Positions 1 to 9,786 are shown, counted from the stretch's first letter. The stretch is 64,000 nucleotides of DNA from UBA4971 sp900019985 (GCA_050949175.1 JBMNFG010000009.1:248001-312000), one strand, 5' to 3'. Numbers and translations are program-made. Notes: generated by a model not told the origin, from the letters alone.

Positions 1-554
1 TTATGCAGGTTCAATAGGTCAGCCCCGATAAGTGTTCCGAGAGAACCTGCTATGTATGCTATAGGAGCAGCGGATTCGCCTCCAAGGAGTAACGCTGAGC
101 TTACAGCTACCAACGGCGGGATGAAGGCAGGTAGAGATATTCCAACTCCCGGAACAACCCTTGCCATTGCGTTAGTCGCCAGCGTTACGATGGTCGTGGA
201 TATCAATGCAGGAACCAGAGGAGTCTTCCCTGAGGTTAAGAGATATAGAGCAAACACCGTAGGGATGATCGCTCCGCCTACATTGACTGCAATGACTTGA
301 TGCCGAACCCTTGGAGGATAGTAGAACAGGAACGGAAATACCATCTGAGGTTTCTCCTCAACTACGATTGTTTGCTTTGATACAGGGATATTAATTACAC
401 TGCCAATTAATGAGAAGGTAAACAGGAGCATAGCGCCTTGAGGAGAAAGTCCCAGCTTTGTGAAGGATATTGCAGCGATGTTGAAGTAGAAAAGGAAGAA
501 AAAAGCCGGTAACAGCAGGATAAATATTAGAATCATCGGGAGCAATCCAAACAC
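1..554 (-). CDS. DUF1614 family membrane protein (partial, 3' end outside window)
   Basis: An open frame runs off the left edge, with at least 184 residues visible. It is strongly hydrophobic with several membrane segments. A PVSKQTIVVEE-like stretch precedes VNVGGAIIPTVFALYLL, which resembles DUF1614 proteins of Firmicutes; their function is unknown. The GTG start at 554 follows GGAGGAGA by about 5 bases. An in-frame ATG at 590 is possible but has no clear ribosome site. It lies downstream of, and in the same direction as, the carbohydrate-binding-module gene, with a hairpin between them. Confidence 0.72.
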   Translation of the reverse strand, partial: MFGLLPMILIFILLLPAFFFLFYFNIAAISFTKLGLSPQGAMLLFTFSLIGSVINIPVSKQTIVVEEKPQMVFPFLFYYPPRVRHQVIAVNVGGAIIPTVFALYLLTSGKTPLVPALISTTIVTLATNAMARVVPGVGISLPAFIPPLVAVSSALLLGGESAAPIAYIAGSLGTLIGADLLNLH

Positions 555-671
555 ATTCTCTCCTCCGGTAAGCTGCCAACTGATTTGCATATATGCACTA
601 TGAGCTATGCACTTAGTGCGTTTTTTATGCGAAGGCGCTTACCATTATTATACCTTAAAACCGTGGAGAGA

Positions 672-695
672 GGGGTTGCGGAAATCAGCAACCCC
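672..695 (-). terminator. Hairpin after the carbohydrate-binding-module gene
   Basis: A perfect 8-bp stem, GGGGTTGC / GCAACCCC, with an 8-base loop lies just beyond the stop codon at 711. Only a loose T-rich stretch follows on the minus strand, so termination may be weak. Confidence 0.45.
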
Positions 696-710
696 GAGGC
701 TTTTCCCCGG

Positions 711-1226
711 CTAGACAATGGTGACTCCCCAGTTAAGGCCGGAGTTATTATCCCAATGATCCGCACCGTCTTTAAAGCAGAAGTTGAAGAATTTCTTGTC
801 GCTGTCAATTGTCACATCAGTAGACCAGGTAGTATCATCTATTTTTGTCATAGGGGTAAGGCTTGCGTTTGCCCAGTGTTCGTCATATCCGGAGTAAAGA
901 TATATTGAGTCAGCTCCTGACATCGACAACAGCCCTTTATACATTATCGTGCCTTTCTTCTTGCCTGAAAGAGGCACAGGATCTATCGCCACCCTCCTGT
1001 CAATGAATAAGTCTTTTGCCGTCTTCTTTGCCATTTGGCTTATCACTCCTTTCGTGGAGAACTTAGCGCTCTCTATTATTATCTTGTCTTTTCCTGTGTT
1101 TATGTGCAGTTTCAAAGTGGCTTCAGCATTGTCCTGGGCCTTTACGAGGCAAGCTGAATCGGAGCGATATGAAGGAAAAGACTGCATGAAAGAGAAGTTA
1201 TCACCTATACTAGCAACGGAAGGCAT
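711..1226 (-). CDS. Small protein with C-terminal starch-type carbohydrate-binding module (CBM25/53-like)
   Basis: 171 residues from the ATG at 1226, which has AGGGA upstream. The frame is open further upstream, but that extension overlaps the divergent peptidase gene and does not look like protein. The C-terminal half (about residues 85-171) has the beta-sandwich pattern of CBM25/53: an IYLYSGYDEHW strand, a TWSTDV strand, then FKDGADHWDNNSG near the end. No signal peptide and no catalytic domain are seen, so it may bind glycogen-like polymers inside the cell. The N-terminal half is not recognised. The gene is divergent from the M29 peptidase, with 42 bp between the two starts. Confidence 0.75.
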   Translation of the reverse strand: MPSVASIGDNFSFMQSFPSYRSDSACLVKAQDNAEATLKLHINTGKDKIIIESAKFSTKGVISQMAKKTAKDLFIDRRVAIDPVPLSGKKKGTIMYKGLLSMSGADSIYLYSGYDEHWANASLTPMTKIDDTTWSTDVTIDSDKKFFNFCFKDGADHWDNNSGLNWGVTIV

Positions 1227-1268
1227 TTGCTGATCCCTTTTTTCAAAACATACCAGGAGGTCATAGGA

Positions 1269-2249
1269 ATGATACAGCAAGGAGAAGGCCAAAACCTTAG
1301 GCAAGCAGCTCATTTGGCGCTGGTTCAGTGCATGGGGGTTTCCGGTGGGGAGAAGGTGCTTGTCATAACCGATGAGGAACTGCGTGAAATCGGCTACGCT
1401 TTCTGGAAAGAAGCAAAGGATCTGGGAGCTGAAGCCATTTTTGTAGAGATGATCGCCAGGTCCCAGCATGGTGAAGAACCGCCTGAGCCTGTTATAGAGA
1501 TTATGAAAGCAGTTGACGTGATTATGGCGCCGACGTCAAGGTCACTGTCTCATACCGGTGCCAGGCGCAAGGCGAATGAAGCCGGAGCGAGAGTCGCATC
1601 AATGCCCGGAATCACCCGGGATTCGGCGATAAGGACTCTGACTGCGGACTATAGAAAGATTGCCAGGTTGAGTGAGAAGATGGCTGAGATCCTGTCAAAG
1701 GGGAGCCTTGCCCGGATAACATCTCCGGCAGGAACCGATATCGTTATGTCGCTTGAAGGCAGAACAGGCCACCCTGACACGGGTATATACCATAATCCAG
1801 GTGATTTCGGGAACCTTCCGGCCGGAGAAGCTTTTATAGCGCCTGTGGAAGGCACGGCTCAAGGCGTGATTGTAATAGATGGCGCTATGTCAGGAGTAGG
1901 TGTGGTAGAGGAGCCCATTAAAATGACAGTGGAGTCAGGATATGTAACAGAAATCACAGGCGGGCATGGAGCCAGGATGCTGGAGGATGCAATCGCTGAT
2001 CTTGGTAAGCCTGCACGGAACATTGCAGAGCTCGGTGTAGGCACGAATGATCGTGCTATAATTACAGGGAAGGTCCTGGAAGATGAAAAAGTCCTTGGAA
2101 CAGTCCACCTTGCTCTAGGTAATAACGTAGGTTTCGGCGGCACTTGCGATGTCCCTGTGCATCTTGACGGCATCATATTGAGGCCTACACTGGTGATTGA
2201 TGATGAAGTCATAATCAAAGAAGGTGCCCTCCAAATAAATGTGGGGTGA
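1269..2249 (+). CDS. M29-family aminopeptidase (AmpS/PepS-like metallopeptidase)
   Basis: 326 residues from the ATG at 1269, preceded by AGGAGG; an upstream in-frame start has no ribosome site. It resembles the thermophilic aminopeptidase M29 family, which removes N-terminal residues using a two-metal centre. Candidate metal ligands are visible in order: PVEGTAQG, AELGVGTN, VHLALGNN and PVHLDGI. The length is a little shorter than classic M29 enzymes (about 370-410). The stop abuts the start of the M3 peptidase gene, so the two probably form a peptide-degradation operon. Cytoplasmic: no signal peptide. Confidence 0.85.
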   Translation: MIQQGEGQNLRQAAHLALVQCMGVSGGEKVLVITDEELREIGYAFWKEAKDLGAEAIFVEMIARSQHGEEPPEPVIEIMKAVDVIMAPTSRSLSHTGARRKANEAGARVASMPGITRDSAIRTLTADYRKIARLSEKMAEILSKGSLARITSPAGTDIVMSLEGRTGHPDTGIYHNPGDFGNLPAGEAFIAPVEGTAQGVIVIDGAMSGVGVVEEPIKMTVESGYVTEITGGHGARMLEDAIADLGKPARNIAELGVGTNDRAIITGKVLEDEKVLGTVHLALGNNVGFGGTCDVPVHLDGIILRPTLVIDDEVIIKEGALQINVG

Positions 2250-2254
2250 TAGTT

Positions 2255-3754
2255 TTGGAGCATTTGGAAGAATACAGAGGTCGAGCTGAAGAGTTCATAT
2301 GCGAACTTACCCGGGAGTATTATGAGAACCGTGCCGGACTTAAGGATACATTGAATGCATCAGAAATATACGAGAAATACCAGGACCTTTTCGAAAAAGA
2401 AAGCGTCCTCCAGCTGTTGCGAGCCATCCCTTCATTAAGCCCTGACGATCCCTCCGGAGACTCAAAGCGTGCTTTATACCTTGCAGGGTTTGCAGCAGAC
2501 GGGTTCATGGACCAGGCTGTGAAGGAACTGACTGACAGGATCATATCCGAAGAGAGCCAGGCAGTAGTGGAGCTTGGGACGAAGACGATTCCCTTTCGCA
2601 TGATTCCTGTAGTGCTTGCCAATGAACCGGATCCTCATGTCCGGGAAGAACTGGAAACCAAGAGACAGGAAGTGCTAAGAGAACTCAATCCCCTGCGCGA
2701 AGAGCGCATTGCGTGTCTTCATTCTTGTGCGGCAGACCTGGGTTACACGAATTACAGTTCGCTGTACGCACACATTAAAGGCCTGGACCTCGACATCCTG
2801 GCTGACAAGATGGAGCAGTTCCTAGGCGAAACTGACAGCATTTACACCTATAACATGGAAAGAGCAGCGATTAGGTATCTTGATATGAAGCTCTCCGATG
2901 TCAGCCGCCATGACATTGCGTACCTGTTCAGAGGGGTTGAGTTTGACAACATGTTTCCGCGGGAAAACCTCATTCCCACATTGGATTCAACCCTCGAAGG
3001 CATGGGATTGGGCCGTGAAAACTATCCCAATATCCACATTGATATTGAGCCAAGGGACGGCAAATCTCCAAGGGCGTTCTGTGCGCCTCTTAGAGTTCCT
3101 GACGAGGTTATGCTGGTGTTGATGCCTCAGGGAGGATATGATGATTATCACACAATTCTCCATGAAGCAGGCCATGCCTGGCATTTCGGAAGCGTCTTGC
3201 CGGAGCAGGTATTTGAATACAAGTACTTAGGGGACAACTCTGTAACAGAATCGTATGCCTTTCTCTTTCAGTACCTTTCAATGAACGAACACTGGCTCTC
3301 AGAATACGCAGATGGTTTGCGTGTTGAGGAGTATTTGAGATTTGCTACCCTCTATAAACTCTACATGTTAAGAAGATACGCAGCTAAACTCCTATACGAA
3401 CTTAGGCTCCATTCAGGAGATGACATATCCGACATGCCATGGGAATACTCAAGCCTTCTTTCTGAAGCGCTGAAGATCCGCCACTCCGGCGTCTATTACC
3501 TTGATGATGTGGATGACGGATTTTATGTGGCACAGTACCTCAGGGCATGGATCTTTGAGGGTCAGTTAAAGAACTTCCTCGTTCAGAAATTCGGTGAGAG
3601 GGCATATGCTTATCCTGAGACAGGCGAAGTGCTGAAAGGACTGTTCTCCCTGGGACAAGAGTTCAGTGTAGAAGGATTAGCGGAGCGGCTTGGCCTCCGG
3701 GCTCTGGACCTTGATCCCTTATACGAAGAAATCGATGATAACCTGAGGCCTTGA
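2255..3754 (+). CDS. M3-family oligoendopeptidase-like zinc metallopeptidase
   Basis: About 499 residues. The zinc site HEAGH sits near residue 303, with the expected downstream glutamate in ESYAF near residue 332, as in thimet/oligoendopeptidase enzymes that cleave short peptides. The protein is shorter than PepF (about 600). The start is uncertain: TTG at 2255 has GGGGTGA at good spacing, while an in-frame GTG at 2246 overlaps the upstream stop. The same GGGGTGA-N5-TTG-GAG arrangement recurs at the lipoyl-protein start (16874). Follows the M29 aminopeptidase, consistent with shared peptide turnover. Confidence 0.85.
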   Translation: MEHLEEYRGRAEEFICELTREYYENRAGLKDTLNASEIYEKYQDLFEKESVLQLLRAIPSLSPDDPSGDSKRALYLAGFAADGFMDQAVKELTDRIISEESQAVVELGTKTIPFRMIPVVLANEPDPHVREELETKRQEVLRELNPLREERIACLHSCAADLGYTNYSSLYAHIKGLDLDILADKMEQFLGETDSIYTYNMERAAIRYLDMKLSDVSRHDIAYLFRGVEFDNMFPRENLIPTLDSTLEGMGLGRENYPNIHIDIEPRDGKSPRAFCAPLRVPDEVMLVLMPQGGYDDYHTILHEAGHAWHFGSVLPEQVFEYKYLGDNSVTESYAFLFQYLSMNEHWLSEYADGLRVEEYLRFATLYKLYMLRRYAAKLLYELRLHSGDDISDMPWEYSSLLSEALKIRHSGVYYLDDVDDGFYVAQYLRAWIFEGQLKNFLVQKFGERAYAYPETGEVLKGLFSLGQEFSVEGLAERLGLRALDLDPLYEEIDDNLRP

Positions 3755-3788
3755 TGCACACACTGTTGTCAGGAGGCGGTGATTAGCT

Positions 3789-3980
3789 ATGGCATCAGGT
3801 GTCGTCCGTCGAAAGCGGTTTCACAGGCGGCGCATCAGGAGACAGTTTGACACAGAGGACAGGGATCTCCTGGATATGCTCTTGACAGAGGTTAACGAAG
3901 AAGAAGCAGCTGAGATACTGGGTGAGGTTTCAGAATTCACGAGAGAAGACGCTGAAGAGGATTCATTTCGGCCGATCTAG
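3789..3980 (+). CDS. Small hypothetical protein, basic N-terminus and acidic C-terminus
   Basis: 63 residues with an AGGAGG site upstream of the ATG. The first 20 residues are rich in Arg and Lys (VRRKRFHRRRIRRQF); the rest is acidic and probably helical (EEEAAEILGEV). No family recognised. The clear ribosome site, the short gap after the M3 peptidase and the hairpin terminator right after it argue that it is a real gene at the end of the peptidase operon. The charge split could suit nucleic-acid or ribosome association, but that is speculation. Confidence 0.55.
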   Translation: MASGVVRRKRFHRRRIRRQFDTEDRDLLDMLLTEVNEEEAAEILGEVSEFTREDAEEDSFRPI

Positions 3981-4038
3981 GCTTCTACACACTGCTTAAG
4001 TTGGGTTGAGCCTTTGTTTACATGATAGGGCCAAGAGC

Positions 4039-4081
4039 AGGCGGTATGTCTTAGAAGGTCATAAGACATCCGCCTTTTGTC
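4039..4081 (+). terminator. Rho-independent terminator after the peptidase operon
   Basis: Left arm AGGCGGTATGTCTTA and right arm TAAGACATCCGCCT pair over about 14 bp with one bulged base, followed by TTTTGTCTTTT. It separates the peptidase operon from dnaE. Confidence 0.8.
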
Positions 4082-4126
4082 TTTTGGCGCTTCTCAAGAT
4101 GCCATTCAGGATAGAGATGCAGGAAC

Positions 4127-4154
4127 TTGTCCCGTTGCCGAGAACTGATATAAT
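4127..4154 (+). promoter_or_regulatory. Sigma-A promoter for dnaE
   Basis: Consensus -10 TATAAT at 4149-4154 with an extended TGA just before it. A -35-like TTGTCC lies at 4127-4132, spacer 16. It is about 75 bp upstream of the dnaE start and after the preceding terminator. Confidence 0.55.
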
Positions 4155-4229
4155 TTAGACACAGTCAATAACCGATTGTATCCGGTGAAGTTTGACCGTA
4201 CGCAGTGTGTGGGTGAAAGGAGGGGTAAG

Positions 4230-7200
4230 GTGGGCGAATTTGTCCATTTGCACCTGCACACCCAGTATTCTCTGCTTGATGGCGCATGCAAGCTTAAGGA
4301 TCTGATGGTGAGAGCCTGCGAGTTGGGTTTTGACGCATGTGCGATTACAGATCATGGTGTGCTGTACGGAGCTATAGATTTCTACAAGACTGCAAAGAAG
4401 GCCGGAATTAAGCCAATCTTAGGTTGCGAATTATATGTTGCAAAAAGAACCCGCCATGACAAGGTCCCTCATATTGATGATGACCAGTACCATCTTGTAC
4501 TCCTTGCCAAAAATGAAACAGGCTACAAGAACCTTGTAAAGCTCTCCAGTATAGGCTTTACCGAAGGGCATTACTATAAGCCCAGGGTCGATCTTGAGGT
4601 CCTGGAGAAATGGAATGAAGGGCTCATAGCCATGTCAGCTTGTCTTTCCGGAGAAATCCCCTCATTGCTGATGAAAGGGGATTATGAAGGGGCAAAGCAG
4701 AAAGCAGCCAGGTATAAAGATATCTACGGCCCGGGGAACTTCTTCCTTGAAGTCCAAGACAATAAAATCAGCCGCCAGTATGAGGTAAACAAAGGCCTCG
4801 TAAGGCTTTCAAGGGAGCTTGATATCCCCCTTGTGGCCACAAACGATGTCCACTACATTCACAAGGAAGATGCCAAGCTCCATGATGTCCTGCTTTGCAT
4901 TCAGACAGGGAAAACAGTGAAAGATCCGGACAGGATGAAATTCCCTACTGACGAATTCTATCTTAAGTCTTCTGAAGAGATGAAGGCTGCGTTTTCAGAT
5001 CTTCCGGAAGCTATCCGAAACACGCTGGTCGTTGCTGAGCAGTGCAACTTCGGATTCGAGTTCGGCAAGTCGCAAGTGCCTCATTTCCCGGTGCCTGAAG
5101 GCTTTACTGAGGAGACATATCTCCGGCATCTGGCGCGGGAAGGTGTTAAGAGAAGATACGGAGAAATCACGGAAGATCTTGAGAGGCGGCTCGATTACGA
5201 GCTGGATGTCATAGTCAAGATGGGGTATGCCGGGTACTTCCTCATCGTCTGGGACTTTATAAGATTTGCCAAGGGCCGTGGGATTTACGTCGGGCCAGGG
5301 CGAGGTTCTGCGCCCGGCTGTCTGCTTTCTTATGTGTTAGGTATCACAGATATTGATCCCATTAAATACGGGCTGATTTTTGAGCGGTTCCTCAATCCTG
5401 AGCGCGTGACCATGCCTGATATCGACGTAGACTTCTGCTACGAAAGGCGTGGAGAAGTCATAGAGTACGTAACAGAGAAATACGGAGCAGATAGGGTGGC
5501 TCAAATAATCACCTTCGGAACAATGGCTGCCAGGGCAGCTGTAAGAGACGTAGGCAGGGCTCTGGATATTCCTTATAACGACGTAGACAGAATTGCCAAG
5601 ATGGTCCCTGCAGAGCCTGGGATGACTATTGAAAAAGCACTTCAGACATCATCTGAGTTCAGGAATGCATATGACAGGGACGAAGAGATTAAGAACCTCA
5701 TTGATACCGCGAAGGCAGTAGAGGGTATGCCAAGGCATGCATCGACCCATGCTGCGGGGGTCGTGATATCCAAGGATCCGTTGACAGAGAGGATTCCTCT
5801 TTATAAGGCTAACGACGAAACAGTTACAACCCAGTTTGCCATGGAGGATTTGGAGGCTCTTGGTGTCCTGAAAATGGACTTTCTGGGGCTTCGCACTCTT
5901 ACTGTAATAGGCAAGACCCTTGAGAACATTTACCGCACTCGCGGCGAAAGAATCGACATGACTGCTATCGATCTGGAAGATCCCGAGGTGTATCAGGCTC
6001 TTTGCTGCGGGGACTCCCTGGGTGTGTTCCAGCTGGAAAGCAGCCTCTTCCAAGGCCTTCTTAGGGAAGTTAAGCCCACATGTTTTGAAGACATCATTGC
6101 AATCCTAGCTCTGGGGCGGCCCGGCCCCTTGGGGCGTGTCCAAGACTTCGCCAAGCAGAAGCACGGCGAAATGCCTATCGAGTATCCCCATCCTGACCTT
6201 GAGGCTGTTTTGAAAGAGACTTACGGAAACATGCTGTATCAGGAGCAGGTAATGAAGGTGGCAAGCACCTTGGCAGGCTTCACTCTTGGAGAAGCTGACC
6301 TCCTCCGCCGGGCCATGGGCAAGAAACAGCCTGAGGTGCTGGCTGCTCAAAGAGAGAAATTCCTACAAGGTGCCTTGAAGCGCGGAGTGAGCCTTGATAT
6401 AGCTGAGAACATCTTCGACCTGATGGAGTACTTCTCAGGTTACGGATTTAACAAGAGCCACAGTGCTGCGTATTCCTTGATTTCATATCAGACTGCATGG
6501 TTGAAAGTGCATTATCCCAAGGAGTACATGGCCGCTCTGCTCACAAGCATATCCGGGGTTACTGAGAAGGTCGCGTTCTATGTGGATGCGTGCCGTCAGA
6601 TGGGGATAGAAATCCTTCCGCCTGATGTCAATGAGAGCCTTGAAGACTTCACAGTGGTGGGAGACAGGATCAGGTTCGGGTTGAATGCTGTGAAGAATGT
6701 AGGAAGGAGCGCAGTTGCTGCTATCATCGCAGCCAGAGAGCAGAAAGGGGATTTTAAGTCCTTTGCCGACTTTGTGGAAAAGGTAGACCTGCATGTTGTG
6801 AACAAGAAAGCCATTGAAAGCCTTATTCGCTGCGGTGCTTTTGACTTCACAGGCGCTAAGAGATCAGCGCTTTTGGCTGTGCTTGACAGGACTCTGGAGA
6901 TGGGGTCCCGGCGTCAGAAGGAGAAGGCAAGGGGACAAGCGTCGTTTTTTGACTTGTTTGCAGATGATGACGGGTTTGCAGCAAGCGAAATAGACATGCC
7001 GGATATACCTGAGTTCAGTGATAAGGAACTGCTCCAAATGGAAAAGGATCTCCTGGGGCTTTATGTCTCCGGGCATCCTCTTCAAGGCATGGCATCTCAG
7101 CTGAGACGATGCTGCAGTTCTCAGGTGGCGGAATTGTCGCAAGAGTACAGGGAGGGTGACGAGGTTTCCATAGGTGGCCTCATAGCATCCCTTCGTAAGA

Positions 7201-7601
7201 TCACTACTAAGTCCTCAGGTCAACCCATGGCTTTCTTTGTCCTGGAAGACCTTACGGGTTCCATAGAAGTTGTTGCATTCCCCCGGGTGTATGAAGAGGC
7301 ATCATCATTGATTTACGAAGACTCTTTAGTCCTGGTTCAAGGAAGGCTTGAACAAAGAGACGACGAATTCAAGTTGATAGCCAATACTATTTTGCCTTTT
7401 TGCCAAGATGCTGTGATAATTCCTGTAGATGCCGATAATATCACCAAGGGAGATTTGCAGAAGCTTAAGAAGAAGCTAAAGAGCAATTCCGGGGAAATCC
7501 CGGTGTTCATAAAAGTCAAAACTCCTGTTGGAGCAGCGATTCTGTCTGTCGCTCCTGAGTTATGGGTGTCTGATCCTGAAAGAATTGCTATAGAGAACTG
7601 A
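4230..7601 (+). CDS. dnaE: DNA polymerase III alpha subunit (DnaE type)
   Basis: 1123 residues from the GTG at 4230, which follows AGGAGGGG; the protein then begins with the classic FVHLHLHTQYSLLDG of the PHP domain. The PHP region covers about residues 1-210. The polymerase core has GPGRGSAPG near 355 and the catalytic PDIDVDF near 396. HHH and OB-fold regions follow (VSIGGLIASLR near 975). This is the replicative chain-elongating polymerase of the DnaE class. It leads the dnaE-accD-accA-pfkA-pyk order well known in Firmicutes. No proofreading exonuclease domain, as usual for DnaE. Confidence 0.96.
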   Translation: MGEFVHLHLHTQYSLLDGACKLKDLMVRACELGFDACAITDHGVLYGAIDFYKTAKKAGIKPILGCELYVAKRTRHDKVPHIDDDQYHLVLLAKNETGYKNLVKLSSIGFTEGHYYKPRVDLEVLEKWNEGLIAMSACLSGEIPSLLMKGDYEGAKQKAARYKDIYGPGNFFLEVQDNKISRQYEVNKGLVRLSRELDIPLVATNDVHYIHKEDAKLHDVLLCIQTGKTVKDPDRMKFPTDEFYLKSSEEMKAAFSDLPEAIRNTLVVAEQCNFGFEFGKSQVPHFPVPEGFTEETYLRHLAREGVKRRYGEITEDLERRLDYELDVIVKMGYAGYFLIVWDFIRFAKGRGIYVGPGRGSAPGCLLSYVLGITDIDPIKYGLIFERFLNPERVTMPDIDVDFCYERRGEVIEYVTEKYGADRVAQIITFGTMAARAAVRDVGRALDIPYNDVDRIAKMVPAEPGMTIEKALQTSSEFRNAYDRDEEIKNLIDTAKAVEGMPRHASTHAAGVVISKDPLTERIPLYKANDETVTTQFAMEDLEALGVLKMDFLGLRTLTVIGKTLENIYRTRGERIDMTAIDLEDPEVYQALCCGDSLGVFQLESSLFQGLLREVKPTCFEDIIAILALGRPGPLGRVQDFAKQKHGEMPIEYPHPDLEAVLKETYGNMLYQEQVMKVASTLAGFTLGEADLLRRAMGKKQPEVLAAQREKFLQGALKRGVSLDIAENIFDLMEYFSGYGFNKSHSAAYSLISYQTAWLKVHYPKEYMAALLTSISGVTEKVAFYVDACRQMGIEILPPDVNESLEDFTVVGDRIRFGLNAVKNVGRSAVAAIIAAREQKGDFKSFADFVEKVDLHVVNKKAIESLIRCGAFDFTGAKRSALLAVLDRTLEMGSRRQKEKARGQASFFDLFADDDGFAASEIDMPDIPEFSDKELLQMEKDLLGLYVSGHPLQGMASQLRRCCSSQVAELSQEYREGDEVSIGGLIASLRKITTKSSGQPMAFFVLEDLTGSIEVVAFPRVYEEASSLIYEDSLVLVQGRLEQRDDEFKLIANTILPFCQDAVIIPVDADNITKGDLQKLKKKLKSNSGEIPVFIKVKTPVGAAILSVAPELWVSDPERIAIEN

Positions 7602-7652
7602 CACTGAATTCTATGACAAGCCCCCGTTTGCCTGAAAAGGAGGCGACATCAA

Positions 7653-7853
7653 GTGTGGACTGTGGTATATATCGCGCCTAATAGGGCTACCGGTGAGATG
7701 ATCAAGGAATTGCTGGAGAACGAGGGATTGCTGGTAATGCTCCGACCGGTCGGAGTGCCTCATATGGGCGATTCGGCAAGTGTAGAAGTCTTGGTGCCGG
7801 AGAGTGAAGTTGAGGAAGCTCACGAATTCATCGCGAGTTCTTTCGGAAGGTAA
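7653..7853 (+). CDS. DUF2007-like small putative signal-transducing protein
   Basis: 66 residues from the GTG at 7653, with AAGGAGG upstream. The pattern WTVVYIAPNRATGEMIKELLE-like helix, then VLVPESEVEEAHEFIAS resembles the small ferredoxin-fold DUF2007 family often found near accD in Clostridia. No catalytic residues. It is read in the same direction between dnaE and accD with an 8-base gap to accD, so a link to fatty-acid synthesis control is possible but unproven. Confidence 0.65.
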   Translation: MWTVVYIAPNRATGEMIKELLENEGLLVMLRPVGVPHMGDSASVEVLVPESEVEEAHEFIASSFGR

Positions 7854-7861
7854 GTGGTTGT

Positions 7862-8731
7862 ATGCCCAATTTCAAGGGAATTTTTCAAGGCAAGCAGAAA
7901 TTTGTGACTGTCAAGGCAGGCCAAGTGCCGGAAGAGCCCGCTGACGGCCTATGGACAAAATGCAGGCAATGCGCAGGGATCCTGTACAAGAAAGAGCTCA
8001 CCTCAAACCTGGGGGTTTGCGGTGATTGCGGTTTTCATTTCAGGTTGTCTGCCAGGGAAAGGATTGCCATTACCCTTGATGAAGACAGCTTCGTCGAATA
8101 CGATGAAGACCTCCTTACCACGGATCCTCTGGGATTTCCCGGGTATGATACTAAGATTGAGGCTGCAAAGCAGGCTACAGGGCTTAACGAAGCAATTATC
8201 ACAGGCCAAGGAAGGATAGACGGGTATCCCGCACTCTTGGGGTTCATGGATTTTTCGTTTATCGGTGCGAGCATGGGATCTGTAGTCGGAGAAAAAGTTA
8301 CGCGGCTTTTTGAGAGAGCGGCCAGGCAAAAACTACCTGTTGTGATTTTCTGCGCCTCAGGAGGGGCCAGGATGCAGGAAGGCATGTTCTCTCTGATGCA
8401 GATGGCAAAGACTTCAGCCGCATATGGCAAACTATCGGAGGCAAGGGTGCTCTATATTTCTGTCCTGACGAATCCTACAACTGCAGGGGTCTTTGCAAGC
8501 TTCGGGTCGCTTGGAGACATTATCATTGCAGAACCCGGGGCCCTTATTGGGTTTACGGGACAGCGGGTTATCGAGGAGACAATAAGGCAGAAGCTGCCTC
8601 CCGGGTTTCAGACCGCTGAATTTGCACTGGAGCACGGGCTGATTGACATGATTGTAGACAGGCGAAACATCAGGAAGACCCTTGGGTCTTTGCTTTCGCT
8701 CCACGGGGGGAGGCGCGAGGAGGCAGGATGA
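7862..8731 (+). CDS. accD: Acetyl-CoA carboxylase carboxyltransferase beta subunit
   Basis: 289 residues, normal length. The N-terminal zinc ribbon shows CRQC and CGDC pairs (about residues 35-58), followed by the crotonase-like carboxyltransferase fold with SGGARMQEG and GALIGFTGQRV. With AccA it moves the carboxyl group from carboxybiotin to acetyl-CoA, making malonyl-CoA for fatty-acid synthesis in the cytoplasm. Its stop overlaps the accA start by 4 bp (ATGA), giving translational coupling. No accB/accC in this window. Confidence 0.96.
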   Translation: MPNFKGIFQGKQKFVTVKAGQVPEEPADGLWTKCRQCAGILYKKELTSNLGVCGDCGFHFRLSARERIAITLDEDSFVEYDEDLLTTDPLGFPGYDTKIEAAKQATGLNEAIITGQGRIDGYPALLGFMDFSFIGASMGSVVGEKVTRLFERAARQKLPVVIFCASGGARMQEGMFSLMQMAKTSAAYGKLSEARVLYISVLTNPTTAGVFASFGSLGDIIIAEPGALIGFTGQRVIEETIRQKLPPGFQTAEFALEHGLIDMIVDRRNIRKTLGSLLSLHGGRREEAG

Positions 8732-9786
8732 CAAGCTTTAGCCTTGAGTTTGAGAAGCCCCTGGTAGAGTTAGAGAAAAGGATAGAAGATCTTAAAGAGT
8801 TCAGCTTGAAAAAGGGAATCGATCTTTCTGATGAGATATCTATCCTCGAGAAAAAAGCTGATGAGCTCCGAAAAGAGATATTCGAAAACCTCACACCATG
8901 GCAGCGCATATTGATTGCACGCCATCCGAAACGGCCGACAACTCTCGAGTACATCGATATGATCTTCGATGAGTTTATTGAACTGCACGGAGATCGGGAG
9001 TTCGGGGATGACGGCGCAATCGTCGGGGGCATCGCTGATCTGGGCGGGCGTGCTGTGACTGTGATCGGCACGCAAAAAGGCAGAGATACCAAGGAGAATA
9101 TTGCCAGAAACTTCGGGATGCCCCATCCTGAAGGCTACCGTAAAGCCCTGAGGCTGATGAAGCAGGCGGAGAAGTTCAGGAGGCCTATAGTGTCTTTTGT
9201 AGACGTAGTGGGGGCGTATCCCGGAGTAGAGGCTGAGGAGCGAGGGCAAGGTATTGCCATTGCCCGCAACTTAGTGGAGATGGCAAGGCTCAGCACAAGC
9301 ATTGTTGTGGTGATTACCGGAGAAGGCGGTAGCGGAGGCGCCCTTGCTATCGGAGTCGGAGATAAGCTGATAATGCTTGAGAACGCCTACTTTTCCGTGA
9401 TTTCGCCTGAAGGTTGCGCTGCGATACTCTGGAAGGACGGTTCCCGTTCCCAGGAAGCAGCGGAAATGTTGAAGCTTACTGCTCCTGACCTGAAGGCGCA
9501 AGGCATCATAGACGAGTTGCTTCCTGAGCCGCAAGGTGCTGCTCATAAAGATCGCATGGCCATGGCACGGCTTATCCGTGATGCCGTTATAAAAGCTCTG
9601 GATGAATTGTCAGGCATCCCCGTACGCAGGCTTGTTGAGCGGCGGTATGCGCGGCTTCGCAGGATAGGCAAGTATGTCGTCAGTGAAATGCCTGCAACTG
9701 AGGCCCCGATGGTAGCTGCAGGTAATGAAGATATGCATGTTGCACCTGATGTAGCAGATGTTGAGGGAGGTTCTGACGAAACTTGA
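8728..9786 (+). CDS. accA: Acetyl-CoA carboxylase carboxyltransferase alpha subunit
   Basis: 352 residues, partner of AccD. Recognised by LELEKRIE-like helices at the N-terminus, HGDREFGDDGAIVGG near residue 90, GTQKGRDTKENIARNFGMP, and GEGGSGGALAIGVGD near 195. The C-terminus runs about 30 residues past most AccA proteins with an acidic tail rich in Ala, Glu and Asp, probably disordered. Starts inside the accD stop and ends inside the pfkA start, so accD-accA-pfkA are coupled. Confidence 0.96.
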   Translation: MTSFSLEFEKPLVELEKRIEDLKEFSLKKGIDLSDEISILEKKADELRKEIFENLTPWQRILIARHPKRPTTLEYIDMIFDEFIELHGDREFGDDGAIVGGIADLGGRAVTVIGTQKGRDTKENIARNFGMPHPEGYRKALRLMKQAEKFRRPIVSFVDVVGAYPGVEAEERGQGIAIARNLVEMARLSTSIVVVITGEGGSGGALAIGVGDKLIMLENAYFSVISPEGCAAILWKDGSRSQEAAEMLKLTAPDLKAQGIIDELLPEPQGAAHKDRMAMARLIRDAVIKALDELSGIPVRRLVERRYARLRRIGKYVVSEMPATEAPMVAAGNEDMHVAPDVADVEGGSDET